The notes under the pieces were generated by a model that ran no database searches, was not told the DNA's origin, and saw nothing but the letters and a program-made list of their open reading frames with translations. Positions 19,237 to 28,653 of a stretch of 64,000 nt of DNA are shown in pieces. Position 1 is the stretch's first letter, and each line of letters starts with the position of its first letter. The stretch lies in assembly GCA_014268975.2 (NCBI GenBank), contig CP077096.1, forward strand, positions 2,889,501 through 2,953,500, read 5' to 3'. Origin of the DNA: Pseudomonas wayambapalatensis. Its GTDB lineage: Bacteria > Pseudomonadota > Gammaproteobacteria > Pseudomonadales > Pseudomonadaceae. The position numbers and the translations under genes were made by a program.

Positions 19237-20823
19237 TTAGACCACGACACCCTGGCTACGCAGGTAGTCGTCATAGGTGCCGCTGAAGTCGACCACGCCA
19301 TCGGCCGACAGCTCGATGATCCGCGTGGCCAGCGACGAGACGAACTCACGGTCGTGGCTGACGAACAGCAGCGTGCCCGGGTAGTTCTCCAGCGCCAGGT
19401 TCAGTGCTTCGATCGACTCCATGTCCAGGTGGTTGGTCGGTTCGTCCATCACCAGCACGTTGGGCTTTTGCAGGGTCAGCTTGCCGAACAGCATGCGGCC
19501 CTGTTCACCGCCGGAGATGACCTTCACCGACTTGAGGATCTCGTCGTTGGAGAACAGCATGCGCCCCAGGGTGCCACGAATCACCTGTTCGCCGCTGGTC
19601 CACTGGCCCATCCAGTCGAACAGCGTGACATCGTCTTCGAAATCATGGGCGTGGTCCTGGGCGTAGTAGCCCACCTCGGCGCTGTCGGTCCACTTGACCG
19701 AGCCAGCATCGGGCTGCATTTCGCCTACCAGCGTGCGCAGCAAGGTGGTCTTGCCGATGCCGTTGGGGCCGATGATCGCTACGCGCTCGCCCGCTTCGAT
19801 GGTGATGTCGAAGTTCTTGAACAGCACCTTGTCGTCGAAGGCCTTGGCCATCTTTTCCACGACCACGGCCTGGCGGTGCAGCTTCTTGGTCTGTTCGAAG
19901 CGGATGAACGGGCTGACCCGGCTCGAGGGCTTGACCTCGGCCAGCTGGATCTTGTCGATCTGCTTGGCACGCGAGGTGGCTTGCTTGGCCTTGGAGGCGT
20001 TGGCCGAGAAGCGGCTGACGAAGGTCTGCAGTTCGGCGATCTGGGCTTTCTTCTTGGCGTTGTCCGACAGCAGCTGCTCGCGCGCCTGGGTGGCGGCGGT
20101 CATGTACTCGTCATAGTTGCCCGGGAACAGGCGCAGCTCACCATAGTCCAGGTCGGCCATGTGGGTGCAGACGCTGTTGAGGAAGTGACGGTCGTGGGAA
20201 ATGATCACCATGGTGCTGTTACGCGCCGTGAGAATGTTCTCCAGCCAGCGAATGGTGTTGATGTCCAGGTGGTTGGTTGGTTCGTCCAGCAGCAGCACGT
20301 CCGGATCGGAGAACAGTGCCTGCGCCAGCAGCACACGCAGCTTCCAGCCCGGCGCCACTTCGCTCATCGGCCCGAAGTGCTGCTCCAGCGGAATGCCCAG
20401 GCCCAGCAGCAGCTCGCCGGCGCGCGATTCGGCGGTGTAGCCGTCCATCTCGGCGAATTCGGTTTCAAGCTCGGCGACGGCCATGCCGTCTTCCTCGGTC
20501 ATTTCCGGCAGCGAGTAGATGCGGTCGCGCTCGGCCTTGACCTTCCACAGTTGGCCGTGGCCCATGATCACCGTGTCGATGACGCTGAACTGCTCGTAGG
20601 CGAACTGGTCCTGACGCAGCTTGCCCAGGCGGGTGTTGGGCTCGAGCATCACCTGGCCGGCGGACGGCTCCAGGTCGCCGCCGAGGATTTTCATGAAGGT
20701 CGACTTGCCGCAGCCGTTGGCCCCGATCAGGCCGTAGCGGTTGCCGTTGTTGAATTTGACCGAGACGTTCTCGAAGAGCGGCTTGGAGCCGAACTGCATC
20801 GTGATATTGGCTGTAGAAATCAA
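19237..20823 (-). CDS. ybiT: ABC-F family ATPase YbiT
   Basis: A 528-residue ribosome-associated ABC-F ATPase with two ATP-binding cassettes and no membrane segments. Cassette 1 has GANGCGKST and [11 protein letters not shown] with a degenerate signature (APGWKLR). Cassette 2 has [17 protein letters not shown] and [10 protein letters not shown]. The charged linker between them (about 240-320) is the family's tRNA-interaction motif. ABC-F proteins act at the ribosomal E site on translation. The start is TTG at 20823 with an AGGA site seven bases upstream. The order and length match YbiT. Confidence 0.92.
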   Translation of the reverse strand: MISTANITMQFGSKPLFENVSVKFNNGNRYGLIGANGCGKSTFMKILGGDLEPSAGQVMLEPNTRLGKLRQDQFAYEQFSVIDTVIMGHGQLWKVKAERDRIYSLPEMTEEDGMAVAELETEFAEMDGYTAESRAGELLLGLGIPLEQHFGPMSEVAPGWKLRVLLAQALFSDPDVLLLDEPTNHLDINTIRWLENILTARNSTMVIISHDRHFLNSVCTHMADLDYGELRLFPGNYDEYMTAATQAREQLLSDNAKKKAQIAELQTFVSRFSANASKAKQATSRAKQIDKIQLAEVKPSSRVSPFIRFEQTKKLHRQAVVVEKMAKAFDDKVLFKNFDITIEAGERVAIIGPNGIGKTTLLRTLVGEMQPDAGSVKWTDSAEVGYYAQDHAHDFEDDVTLFDWMGQWTSGEQVIRGTLGRMLFSNDEILKSVKVISGGEQGRMLFGKLTLQKPNVLVMDEPTNHLDMESIEALNLALENYPGTLLFVSHDREFVSSLATRIIELSADGVVDFSGTYDDYLRSQGVVV

Positions 20824-21201
20824 GTACTTGTCCTGCGGGAGTTCCAGAGGTGTATGAATGGCCTTTCGTCACGCCTGAACCCTTGCGGAGTGGCTTGACG
20901 CGAGGCGGCAGCTTTTCCCGCTCACCCAAGGCCAAGGAGGAGCGGCAGTCCATTCGCGTGGTGTAGCGGGCGACATCCAGGTGCCGGGGCCAGTGGGAGC
21001 GATCCCGGTATCAGGCTTGCGCGGGGCGTACTGCGACGTTCACGGAGGCTCAGCGCTTCATGCGCTGATTCGAGGGCGCGGATTGTATCACCTGGTTGAT
21101 TGATCCACAGCCACTTTGCGGCACGCCGGACAAATAGCCTGCCCGTGCGAGGAGGGCGGGGCGCCATCCCGGAACCTGCGAGAGGGCGCCTGCAGTGACG
21201 A
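20824..21201. other. Gene-free stretch upstream of ybiT
   Basis: I see no gene in these 378 bases. A small hairpin CAGCGC-ttcat-GCGCTG lies near 21050-21066, and an AT-richer patch at 21083-21115 (GATTGTATCACCTGGTTGATTG) is the most likely site of the ybiT promoter on the minus strand. No RNA gene was recognised. Confidence 0.4.
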
Positions 21202-22194
21202 TCACTCCGTCCAGGGCGCCTTGCCGCAGTCCGACTCCCATTCGGCGATCTGGTCATGCCGGATCAATGCTTCCTCGCCGTTTTCAGCACGAAACGCTTC
21301 GACCAGTCCGGCAACGCATTTGTCGACGTCGGTATCGGCGATTGCGTCCTGGGCGGGCGCCAGCTTGTCTTCCATCATCACGTTGCGGGCGTAGACCCGA
21401 TGGGCAGTCAGCGATCCGTCCGCCGCCCACTCCTGGTATTCACCGGTCCAGACCCCGTGATCGAAGGTGATCAGCTTGGTCATGTTGCCAGTGTTGGCGT
21501 CCCATTCATGGGCAACGCCATGGGGTGTGCCGTTGTCGTAGGGAACCTCTGAAACGCGCTTGCCCTGCGCGGAAAATCGCTCGACAGTCCCGATCAGCTG
21601 GCCGTTGCTGGCCTTGGCCTTGTAGGTCGTCTGGCCGCTGTTCTCGTCGTAGTTCTCCTGCACCCCGTCGGACTTGCCGTTGCGGGCCGTGCGCAGGTAG
21701 ACCAGCTTGCCGGTATTCGGGCTCCAGAACTCGACCTTGCCATCGATCAGGTCCTGGCTGAACGCCGCCTTCGCCAGGCGGGTCTGGCCATCGATGGCGT
21801 AGATCTGCAGGGCGCCGTCCATGTTGCCGTCCTTGTACTGCGCGGTGTAGCGCAGTGTCCGCGACTTGGCCTGGTAGCAGGAGACATCACCGGAGATGAA
21901 GCCTTTTTCGACCTGGGCATCGCACACGAAGTTACGGCCCATGTACATGTTGCGGTCGGACCTCAGGCTCTTGAGGGTCTGGTTGAGGTTGAACAGCGTG
22001 TCCATGTAGCCATTGTTGGCCCGCATGAAGTTTTCCGGAACGTTGGTGACCAGCCCGGTGAAGGGCTTGTTTTCCGAGCCTGCGTAGATCAGGCCGTTGT
22101 TGACCTCGGCGTTTCGGTAGTCGAGCTGGCTTTCCGAGCATCCGGCCAGCGCCAGTAGAGCGCATGCTCCGGCAGCGGCGTTGCGAACCTTCAC
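21202..22194 (-). CDS. Lipoprotein with MORN-variant repeats
   Basis: A 330-residue predicted lipoprotein: the signal sequence ends in the lipobox LAGC (Cys19). The body contains degenerate MORN-type repeats of the form G.WTGEYQEW..DG, seen around residues 120-270 (YKDGNMDGALQIYAIDG, DNGTPHGVAHEWDANTG, DHGVWTGEYQEWAADG). This repeat class is found in YwqK-like proteins of unclear function. The C-terminal 50 residues hold two cysteines (DKCVAG, ESDCGK). It stands alone, in a region of decayed genes. I cannot give a biochemical function. Confidence 0.75.
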   Translation of the reverse strand: MKVRNAAAGACALLALAGCSESQLDYRNAEVNNGLIYAGSENKPFTGLVTNVPENFMRANNGYMDTLFNLNQTLKSLRSDRNMYMGRNFVCDAQVEKGFISGDVSCYQAKSRTLRYTAQYKDGNMDGALQIYAIDGQTRLAKAAFSQDLIDGKVEFWSPNTGKLVYLRTARNGKSDGVQENYDENSGQTTYKAKASNGQLIGTVERFSAQGKRVSEVPYDNGTPHGVAHEWDANTGNMTKLITFDHGVWTGEYQEWAADGSLTAHRVYARNVMMEDKLAPAQDAIADTDVDKCVAGLVEAFRAENGEEALIRHDQIAEWESDCGKAPWTE

Positions 22195-22249
22195 GGCATC
22201 ATCCTTTATGGTGGTATATCGCCAGCTATATCGCCGCCTGGTAAGAAAT

Positions 22250-22477
22250 CTTTAGCCTCCAATGACCTGCGATTGCCCTCAAAGCTGCAACCACCGCATC
22301 GTTACCCTGGGATTGGCTGATCATCATCGCCGTATTGCCCCTGACGTCCCTGTGCAGCGGGTCGGCGCCGCGTTGTACCCGTTCGGCCTGGATGTCGAGG
22401 CGGCCGAACAGGGCTGCGAACGGAAGTGCGGTCTGGCCATCATTATTGGTTGCATCGATGGGGCACAGGCCCATCAA
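22250..22477 (-). pseudogene. Ankyrin-repeat protein fragment
   Basis: A short stretch encodes one good ankyrin-type repeat and part of a second: IDATNNDGQTALPFAALFGRLDIQAERVQRGADP then DVRGNTAMMISQSQGNDAVVAAL. The frame is closed by a TGA two codons before the first possible start, and upstream sequence (22478-22710) is AT-rich with no convincing coding frame. It is most simply the 3' remnant of an ankyrin-repeat gene. A very small functional protein is less likely. The stop of the open frame is at 22226. Confidence 0.5.
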
Positions 22478-22710
22478 GCGTCATCCAGCGAGTTGAACGC
22501 GAACTGACCAAGCTGTGAAGGCTTGAGCAGCGTTAATGGCGCTACATCATGAGTTTGTTATTCGGAATTGGCGCAGCTTAATGTCGCGGAACTATCGGTT
22601 TTACTATTGTGAAGTGCGTCGCATTATTGGAGGTGCGTTGTTTCATGTGTAGTTGATTGACAACGGTCGGCAGGCCTCCCGATCAGAAGAGGCAAGAGGC
22701 CGTCCAGACC

Positions 22711-23049
22711 TCAGCGCGCCTGGGTGAACGCCAGGAAGTAGCCATTGCAGTCACGCACGCCGAACTCTCGCGAGCCGTAGGGCATGTTCTGAAGTGGCCA
22801 TGCGATCTCGGCTTTATCGCGCACGCGTTCGAAATACCCATCGACATCGGCGATCACGAAATAGAACGTGCCCGTGCATTGCGGTGAATGGCCCCACAGG
22901 TCTTGCTCGGTGAACACGATCCGGTTGTCGTCGAGGTGCACGGTCAGCGTCGTTTGCTGCGAATCAGCAACTTCGAAACCCAAGGTATCGCGGTAATGCT
23001 CCCGCGTTTTCTGCAGGTCATGGCAACGCAACAGGGGGCTCAGCGGCAT
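22711..23049 (-). CDS. VOC superfamily (glyoxalase/bleomycin-resistance fold) protein
   Basis: A 112-residue single-domain protein with the paired beta-alpha-beta-beta-beta pattern of the vicinal oxygen chelate fold: PLLRCHDLQKTREHYRDTLGFEVA at the N-terminus and GSREFGVRDCNGYFLAFTQ at the C-terminus, the latter typical of glyoxalase-like proteins. Members bind metal or act as drug-binding dimers; the substrate is unknown. It is transcribed leftwards, separated from the AraC gene by 49 bp. Confidence 0.82.
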   Translation of the reverse strand: MPLSPLLRCHDLQKTREHYRDTLGFEVADSQQTTLTVHLDDNRIVFTEQDLWGHSPQCTGTFYFVIADVDGYFERVRDKAEIAWPLQNMPYGSREFGVRDCNGYFLAFTQAR

Positions 23050-23098
23050 GGTGTTCTCCGAATGGCGGGGCAGGGATTGGCCGATGGTAGCGCCTTGC

Positions 23099-24067
23099 TC
23101 AATGGGAGGAAACGTAGAGGGGTGAGCCAGAGGGGGCGGGCAGTGCGTAGGTCGCCTTCATCCAGTCGATTTCGGCTTGTGGCGTACGCCCGAAGAAACG
23201 CTTGAACTCGCGGCTGAACTGCGAGGGGCTCTCATAGCCGACGCTGAAGGCGGCTGCCGATGCGCTCAAGGCGTCGTGCAGCATCAGCAGCCGGGCCTGG
23301 TGCAGACGGGCCGACTTCAGGTACTGCATGGGCGAGGTGTTGGTCACGCTGCGAAAGTATCGATGGAAACTGGGCACGCTCATGCTGGCCTCGCGGGCCA
23401 GCGACTCGACGTCCAGATGCTCCCGGTAGCGGCTGTGAATGGTGCGCAGGGCGCGGGTCACCTTGGCGAAATGGCCGTGCCGACCCAAGGCTGCACGCAG
23501 CGAGCCGCCCTGGGCGCCAGAGAGGATGCGGTAGTAGATTTCACGCACCAGCGCCGGGCCGAGGATCTGTGCGTCGCTCGCGATGGTCATGGCTTCAAGA
23601 AAGCGCAGTGTCGTGGTCTGCAGCGCATCGTCCATGGGCGAGGCGTACATGCCCCGCGGCGGTTCGCTGCTGCTGCCCAGCAGTTCGTCCACCTGCAAGG
23701 TCAGCTCGCTGGCCAGTTGCAGGTCCAGGCGTATGTAGATGGCCAGCATCGGCTCGTCTTCGCTGGCATCGGTTTCCATGGTGAAGGGCACAGGAACCGA
23801 CACCACCAGGTAGTGCCGAGCGTCGTACACATACACCTCGTCAGCCAGGTAGCCGCGCTTGCAGCCTTGGCAGAGGATAACGATGCCGGGCTCGTAAAGC
23901 ACCGGCACATGGCTCAGCGGCCGGTTCGAGCGCAGGAAGCGCACGTCTTGCAGCGCGCTGAGGTTATAGCCTTCCATCGGCGCGAGCTGCGTGAGCAACT
24001 GCACCATGCGCGCACAGCGGGTATCGGTCTGTGTCACTGCCCGGTCCTCTGCCTGGCGCTCAACCAT
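23099..24067 (-). CDS. AraC-family transcriptional regulator
   Basis: A 322-residue regulator. The N-terminal half is a cupin-like effector domain (HVPVLYEPGIVILCQGCKRGYL, VVSVPVPFTMETDA). The C-terminal 100 residues hold the two helix-turn-helix motifs of the AraC family (LDVESLAREASMSVPSFHRYF and AAAFSVGYESPSQFSREFKRFFGRTP). Its start overlaps the end of the SDR gene by eight bases, so the two genes form one leftward unit and the regulator probably controls it. An internal GTG start 12 codons later is possible. Confidence 0.9.
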   Translation of the reverse strand: MVERQAEDRAVTQTDTRCARMVQLLTQLAPMEGYNLSALQDVRFLRSNRPLSHVPVLYEPGIVILCQGCKRGYLADEVYVYDARHYLVVSVPVPFTMETDASEDEPMLAIYIRLDLQLASELTLQVDELLGSSSEPPRGMYASPMDDALQTTTLRFLEAMTIASDAQILGPALVREIYYRILSGAQGGSLRAALGRHGHFAKVTRALRTIHSRYREHLDVESLAREASMSVPSFHRYFRSVTNTSPMQYLKSARLHQARLLMLHDALSASAAAFSVGYESPSQFSREFKRFFGRTPQAEIDWMKATYALPAPSGSPLYVSSH

Positions 24068-24893
24068 CGGTCGAGCAGGTCAGGTCTTGCCATTGATCGA
24101 TCTCCTGGCTCATGCGCTGCAGCTTGTCGCGCACCAGGCCCAGTGCGTCACTGCCCAGTAGCAGGTGGTCGGGCGGACTGGGGCTGGCGATGACCTGCAG
24201 GATCGCCTGGGCTGCCTTGCGCGGGTCGCCCAGCTGCTTGCCGCTCTTGTCCTGGCGTGCCTTGCGGATGGGGTCGAAGCGCTGGTCGTAGTCGGCGATG
24301 CTGCGTGGCGAACGCTGCATGGAACGACCGGCCCAGTCGGTACGGAACGAACCCGGCGCCACCGCAGTAACGGCGATGCCGAACGGGCGCAGTTCCTGGC
24401 TCAGGGTATCGGAAATGCCCTCCAGTGCGAACTTGCTCGAGCAGTAGTAGGCAATGCCCGGCATCGTGAGGGTGCCGCCCATGGAGGTGATGTTGATGAT
24501 GTGGCCGGCCCGGCGCTGGCGAAAGTAGGGGACGAATGCCTTGGTGACGGCAACGGCGCCGAACACATTGACCTCGAACTGCCGGCGCATGTCTTCCAGC
24601 GGGGATTCCTCGAAAATCCCTTCATGGCCGTAGCCGGCGTTGTTCACCAGCACATCGACGGGGCCGTGAAGCGCCTGCACCTGTGCAACCACAGCGTCTA
24701 TGCGGGCGAAGTCGGTGACATCGAGGATCACCCCGTGGGCGCGTTCGCTGTTCAGGGCCTGAAACGCTGTCAACGCGCTGTCGTTGCGTACGGTGCCGAT
24801 GACGCGATGTCGGGCAGCGAGCGCCGCCTGGGCCAGGGCACTGCCGAAACCACTGCTGACGCCGGTAATGAAGAGAGTCTTGCTGTCGCTCAT
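24060..24893 (-). CDS. Short-chain dehydrogenase/reductase
   Basis: A 277-residue classical SDR. The cofactor motif TGVSSGFG, the NNAG motif, and the catalytic Ser and YxxxK (YYCSSK) are all in place; the PG motif follows (APGSFRTDW). Such enzymes reduce carbonyls or oxidise alcohols with NAD(P)H; the substrate is unknown. The ATG at 24893 begins MSDSKTLFITG, directly before the nucleotide-binding strand, and was preferred over an upstream in-frame ATG. It is followed by an overlapping AraC regulator gene. Confidence 0.9.
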   Translation of the reverse strand: MSDSKTLFITGVSSGFGSALAQAALAARHRVIGTVRNDSALTAFQALNSERAHGVILDVTDFARIDAVVAQVQALHGPVDVLVNNAGYGHEGIFEESPLEDMRRQFEVNVFGAVAVTKAFVPYFRQRRAGHIINITSMGGTLTMPGIAYYCSSKFALEGISDTLSQELRPFGIAVTAVAPGSFRTDWAGRSMQRSPRSIADYDQRFDPIRKARQDKSGKQLGDPRKAAQAILQVIASPSPPDHLLLGSDALGLVRDKLQRMSQEIDQWQDLTCSTDG

Positions 24894-25264
24894 GATCGCG
24901 ATCCTGGGTAGGGAGTACGCGAGCATGCTAGGTGGATTGGCTGATCGTCCCTATGCCGGGGGCTCTTGAAACCTTGCCCGTTTCTATCAAAAGCGAGCGT
25001 GGTGATAACCGCCAGGGATGCTGCAGGCAAAGAAAAGCCCGCTGGGGAGGGCGGGCGAAGTATTTCACGGATGTGGAGCAACTGTGCCAGCCGCGACGTG
25101 AAAATGTCGTGAAGGGGGTGTCAAAAAAATACCTACAACGGGCAGGAAACCAGTTTTGGGAAAGCACCTACTGCCAATGGCTATTTAGATGACATGCATC
25201 GCTAAAGCGCACCTAGAGAATCCCTTCTTGGTCAATGTCGATCAGCGTCTAGAGGAACGATTCC
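24894..25264. other. Gene-free stretch with a minus-strand terminator
   Basis: No protein gene is visible in these 371 bases. The minus strand contains a perfect TTGACA (25124-25119) and, 60-90 bases further, a hairpin with a T-run (25056-25029). That would suit a short untranslated RNA. The right-hand end (25251-25256) has the AGAGGA ribosome site of the lipoprotein pseudogene. Confidence 0.4.
25029..25056 (-). terminator. Rho-independent terminator-like hairpin
   Basis: On the minus strand, GCCCGC, an eight-base loop and GCGGGC are followed by TTTTCTTT. No annotated leftward gene precedes it, so it either ends an unrecognised small transcript or acts on antisense transcription. Confidence 0.6.
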
Positions 25265-25763
25265 GTGTGCTTTCAAAAAACCAGAACCATGGGGGTGCTT
25301 CTGGCGCTCCTGGCGCTGCAGGGTTGCGCCAGTATCGTCAGTGACTCCAAGTATCCGGTGAGTGTCACGAGCAGCCCGGCGGGTGCGAATTTCGAGGTCA
25401 TCAACAAATCAGGGATGGTCGTTCATCGCGGCAGCACGCCTGCGGTGGGTGACGCTGATGTCGGGGGAGGGTTATTTTCGTGGCCAAACCTACACGTTGC
25501 GTTTCATGAAAGAGGGGTACCCAGATCGACAGGTCGAACTCGACTCGAGTGTGGACGGTTGGTACTGGGCGAACATCTTGTTTGGCGGTGCTATCGGCAT
25601 GCTGATCGTCGATCCGCTGACCGGTGCGATGTACAAGTTGCCGGACGGGGTCTCGGCTGATCTGGGGCAGCCGGTGGCGGAGGCGGCGCAGGGCGCACTT
25701 CGGATCGTCTCGATCAATGACCTTGATCCCGCGCAGCGCGCCCAGCTTGTTTCCCTTCAATAA
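25265..25763 (+). pseudogene. Frameshifted small membrane lipoprotein gene
   Basis: The first frame (GTG at 25265, AGAGGA site) encodes a signal with lipobox (LALLALQGCAS) and SSPAGANFEVINKSGMVVHRGSTPA. The family-like continuation (GEGYFRGQTYTLRFMKEGYPD, GWYWANILFGGAIGMLIVDPLTGAMYKLP) is in the next frame, ending at 25763. The break is near 25446, where one extra base seems present in GCGGTGGGTGACG. The intact relative would be a lipoprotein with a PEGA-like domain and a glycine-rich membrane segment. It may be a real inactivation or a sequencing error. Confidence 0.8.
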
Positions 25764-25819
25764 GGGGCGGTTGGACGGGGTGCAGAGAAGGCGGCATGCC
25801 CTGCACCCACATTGCGCTG

Positions 25820-26050
25820 TCAGAAGCCAGGTGCGATCTGCCCTTTGTAGCGGGTCAGGATGAATTGACGCACTTCAGGGGAGTTCAGCGCCTTGGCCAG
25901 CTTCTGGCGTTGCCCGGTGAGAAACAGCAGCACACCCAACGGCAGCCCCAACGCTACGGTAAAGCCCAGCGCCGTGCCGAGCATGCTCAGGGTCTCGAGG
26001 CAAGCGAGGCCGATTTCACCCCAGTCCAGATTGGCCAACAGCGCATTCAT
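25820..26050 (-). pseudogene. In-frame metI-metQ deletion fusion (methionine-type ABC transporter remnant)
   Basis: The 76-residue frame begins like a MetI permease (MNALLANLDWGEIGLACLETL, GLPLGVLLFLTG) but after about residue 50 continues as the C-terminus of a MetQ-type binding lipoprotein (KLAKALNSPEVRQFILTRYKG, ending in IAPGF). The rest of metI and nearly all of metQ are gone, as expected from a single deletion. Its ATG overlaps the stop of the LLM monooxygenase by four bases, showing that the transporter once belonged to this operon. The product has at most one membrane helix and cannot transport. Confidence 0.85.
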
Positions 26051-27420
26051 CGCCCACGCTCCTGGCGCAGCGCAGCCACCGGATGGGGCGCACGCAGGCG
26101 ATCACCCTGGCCGAACAGCTTGTTGCGCAGGCTGCCTTCGGCATACTCGCGCTTGAACAGGCCGCGCGCCTGCAGTTCGGGGACCAACAGATCGACCACG
26201 GCAACGAAGGTTTCCGGTACGACCACGCTGGACAGGTTGAAGCCATCCACGTCAGTGTCTTCGACCCAGGCCTGCAACTGGTCGGCGACGGTCGTGGGCG
26301 ACCCGACCAACAGCGGGCCGTCGCCGCCCAGGCAGCAATATTCGGCGATCTCGGCAACGGTCCAGGTCCGTGTCGGGTCGGCGCGGGTGAAGCCCTCGAC
26401 TACCGACTGGATGGCTTCGCTGGGCACCTCGCGCAGGATCTGGTCGGGGCTGTAGGCGGCAAAGTCGATGCCTGTCCAACCCGACATCAGCGAGAGCGAA
26501 CCACTGGCACTGGCGTACTCACGGTACTCGCGCAGACGGGCCTGCGCGGCCTCGTCGGTTTCGGCGACGATCACCGTGAGCTGTTCAAAGATCAGGATAT
26601 CGGAGCCCTTGCGCCCGGCAGCGACCGCTGCGGCACGCAGATCGGCAACCTGCTTCTTCAGCACGGTCTTGCTCGGTGCTGCAACAAACACGCATTCGGC
26701 GTTGGCTGCGGCAAAGGCCCGCCCCCGGCTGGATGCACCGGCCTGGTAGAGCACCGGTGTGCGCTGTGGTGACGGGGCGCTGAGGTGAAAGCCTGGAACC
26801 TTGAAGTAGGTGCCGTCATGGTCGATGCCGTGGACCTTGGCCGGGTCGGTGTAGACACCGCTGGCACGGTCGGCGCGCACGGCATCCTCCTCCCAACTGG
26901 TTTCCCACAGCTTGTAGCAGACCTGCAGGTATTCCTCGGCCAGGGCGTAGCGCTGGTCGTGGCTCATCTGTTCGGGCTGGCCGAGGTTGCGTGCCCCGCT
27001 GGACAGGTAGGAAGTCACGATGTTCCAGCCGGCACGGCCCTGGGTAAGGTGATCGAGGGTGCTCATGCGCCGGGCGAAAGGAAAGGGGTGTTCGAACGAC
27101 ACCGAGGCGGTCACGCCAAACCCCAGATGCCGGGTGGCTGCGGCCATTGCCGGTACCAATTGCAGCGGGTCGTTCAGCGGCACCTGGGCACCGCTGCGCA
27201 GCGCTTCATCGGCATTGCCGGCGTAGACGTCATAGACACCCAGCACATCGGCGAGGAACAGGCCGTCGATGCAGCCCCGCTCGAGGGTCTGGGCCAGTTC
27301 GATCCAGTAATGGATATCGGTGTAGCGCGTCGCCTGGTCGCGCGGATGGCGCCACAGCCCAGGCGACAGGTGCCCGACCGTGTTCATGGCAAAGGCATTG
27401 AGACGGATCTGCTTGGTCAT
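26047..27420 (-). CDS. LLM-class flavin-dependent monooxygenase (NtaA/SnaA/DszA family)
   Basis: A 457-residue member of the bacterial luciferase-like family. Diagnostic stretches are NAFAMNTVGHLSPGLWRHP at the start, HPFPFARRMSTLDHLTQGRAGWNIVTS, and YQAGASSRGRAFAAANAE. Such enzymes use reduced flavin from a separate reductase to oxidise organosulfur compounds, chelators or similar substrates. It sits nine bases after an SfnB-like gene behind a sigma-54 promoter, which points to sulfur scavenging. The downstream transporter gene of the operon is destroyed. The exact substrate is unknown. Confidence 0.88.
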   Translation of the reverse strand: MTKQIRLNAFAMNTVGHLSPGLWRHPRDQATRYTDIHYWIELAQTLERGCIDGLFLADVLGVYDVYAGNADEALRSGAQVPLNDPLQLVPAMAAATRHLGFGVTASVSFEHPFPFARRMSTLDHLTQGRAGWNIVTSYLSSGARNLGQPEQMSHDQRYALAEEYLQVCYKLWETSWEEDAVRADRASGVYTDPAKVHGIDHDGTYFKVPGFHLSAPSPQRTPVLYQAGASSRGRAFAAANAECVFVAAPSKTVLKKQVADLRAAAVAAGRKGSDILIFEQLTVIVAETDEAAQARLREYREYASASGSLSLMSGWTGIDFAAYSPDQILREVPSEAIQSVVEGFTRADPTRTWTVAEIAEYCCLGGDGPLLVGSPTTVADQLQAWVEDTDVDGFNLSSVVVPETFVAVVDLLVPELQARGLFKREYAEGSLRNKLFGQGDRLRAPHPVAALRQERGR

Positions 27421-27429
27421 GGCGCAGCC

Positions 27430-28653
27430 TCAGTTCCAGTCGTGGCGGGTGGGGCGGACACCGTTCAGGGCCCAGTTACCGACCAGGTGATATTTCCAGC
27501 GCACGGGGTCGTGCAGGGTATGCACGCGGGCATTGCGCCAGTGCCGGTCGAAGTTGTGCTGCAGCAGCGAGGAGCGGGTCCCGCCCAGTTCGAACAGGCG
27601 GTTGCTGGCCTCAATCGACACCTCGGTAGTCAGCACCTTGGCCTTGGCCACCGCCACCGAAGCGGCGGCGACGTTGTCGTCGTTCGGCGCGGGCTTGGCG
27701 GTATCCAGCACCTTGCCGGCACGCTCGAGCAGGGCCTCGGCGGCTTCCTGGCGGATCTCCAGGGAGCCGATCTGGATGATGGTGAGCGGATCCTCACTGG
27801 CTTTTTCGACACCGGCATCGATCCACGGACGGGCATGTTCGCGAACAAAGGCGATGGTGTCGTCCAGCGCCGCGCGGCCGATGCCGGCGTCAATTGCCGC
27901 AGTGGTCAGCTGGGCGAAGGGGCCGGCGAGGGTAGGGTGCTCGTAGGAGCGGTAGCTGGGGAACAGGTTGAATGCAGGCACGCGCAATCCGTCTAGCAGC
28001 ACGGTGCCGCTGGAGGTGGTGCGCTGGCCCATGCTGTTCCAGTCGTCGACGACCACCAACCCAGGAGTGCCACGTGGCACAAAGGCCAGTTGTGCCCGGT
28101 CCTGTTCGTCCAGGGCCAGTACGCCGATCCAATGGGCATAGAGCGAGCCGGTGCAGTAGCCCTTGCGGCCGTCGATACGGTAGCCGTCAGCTTCGGCGAC
28201 CAGGCGGGTACGGATGTCCTGGACGGTCTTGCCACCGGTTTCAGACAGTGCGTTGGCAAAGCGATGGCCTTTGAGTACCAGGTCGAAGAAGAAGCGGTGC
28301 TGCTCTTCGGTGCCTTGCAGGCGGATGTCTTCGAGCAGGCAGTAGTGGTTTTGCGGAATCTGTCCAAGCGACGGGTCGGCAGCCGAGACGATGGCGATCA
28401 CCCGCGCCAGGGTGGCGAAGGATACTTCGGCACCACCATAGGCACGAGGCACAGTGATGCCCCACAGACCGCTGTTGGAATAGGCATCGACCACATCAGC
28501 CGGGACTTCTCGGCGCCGGTCACGCTCGGCGGCGCCTTCACGCAGCAGCGCGGCGACCTGATGGGCAACGGCGATGGCTTCTGCATCGTCGCGGATGACA
28601 TGGGCATCCGGCTGGCGGATGTCGTAGGAGGCAGAAACGGCAGGCGTGGACAT
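27430..28653 (-). CDS. SfnB-family acyl-CoA-dehydrogenase-like sulfur-acquisition oxidoreductase
   Basis: A 407-residue flavoprotein with the acyl-CoA dehydrogenase fold: N-terminal helical domain, a middle beta domain (KGYCTGSLYAHWIGVLALDE) and a C-terminal helical domain (GGTRSSLLQHNFDRHWRNARVHTLHDPVRWK). The HWRNARVHTLHDP end is the pattern of DszC/SfnB-type flavin monooxygenases. Family members help use sulfones and other organosulfur sources when sulfate is short. The ATG at 28653 has a GAGGA site five bases upstream. First gene of the unit, 40 bases after a sigma-54 promoter. Confidence 0.88.
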   Translation of the reverse strand: MSTPAVSASYDIRQPDAHVIRDDAEAIAVAHQVAALLREGAAERDRRREVPADVVDAYSNSGLWGITVPRAYGGAEVSFATLARVIAIVSAADPSLGQIPQNHYCLLEDIRLQGTEEQHRFFFDLVLKGHRFANALSETGGKTVQDIRTRLVAEADGYRIDGRKGYCTGSLYAHWIGVLALDEQDRAQLAFVPRGTPGLVVVDDWNSMGQRTTSSGTVLLDGLRVPAFNLFPSYRSYEHPTLAGPFAQLTTAAIDAGIGRAALDDTIAFVREHARPWIDAGVEKASEDPLTIIQIGSLEIRQEAAEALLERAGKVLDTAKPAPNDDNVAAASVAVAKAKVLTTEVSIEASNRLFELGGTRSSLLQHNFDRHWRNARVHTLHDPVRWKYHLVGNWALNGVRPTRHDWN

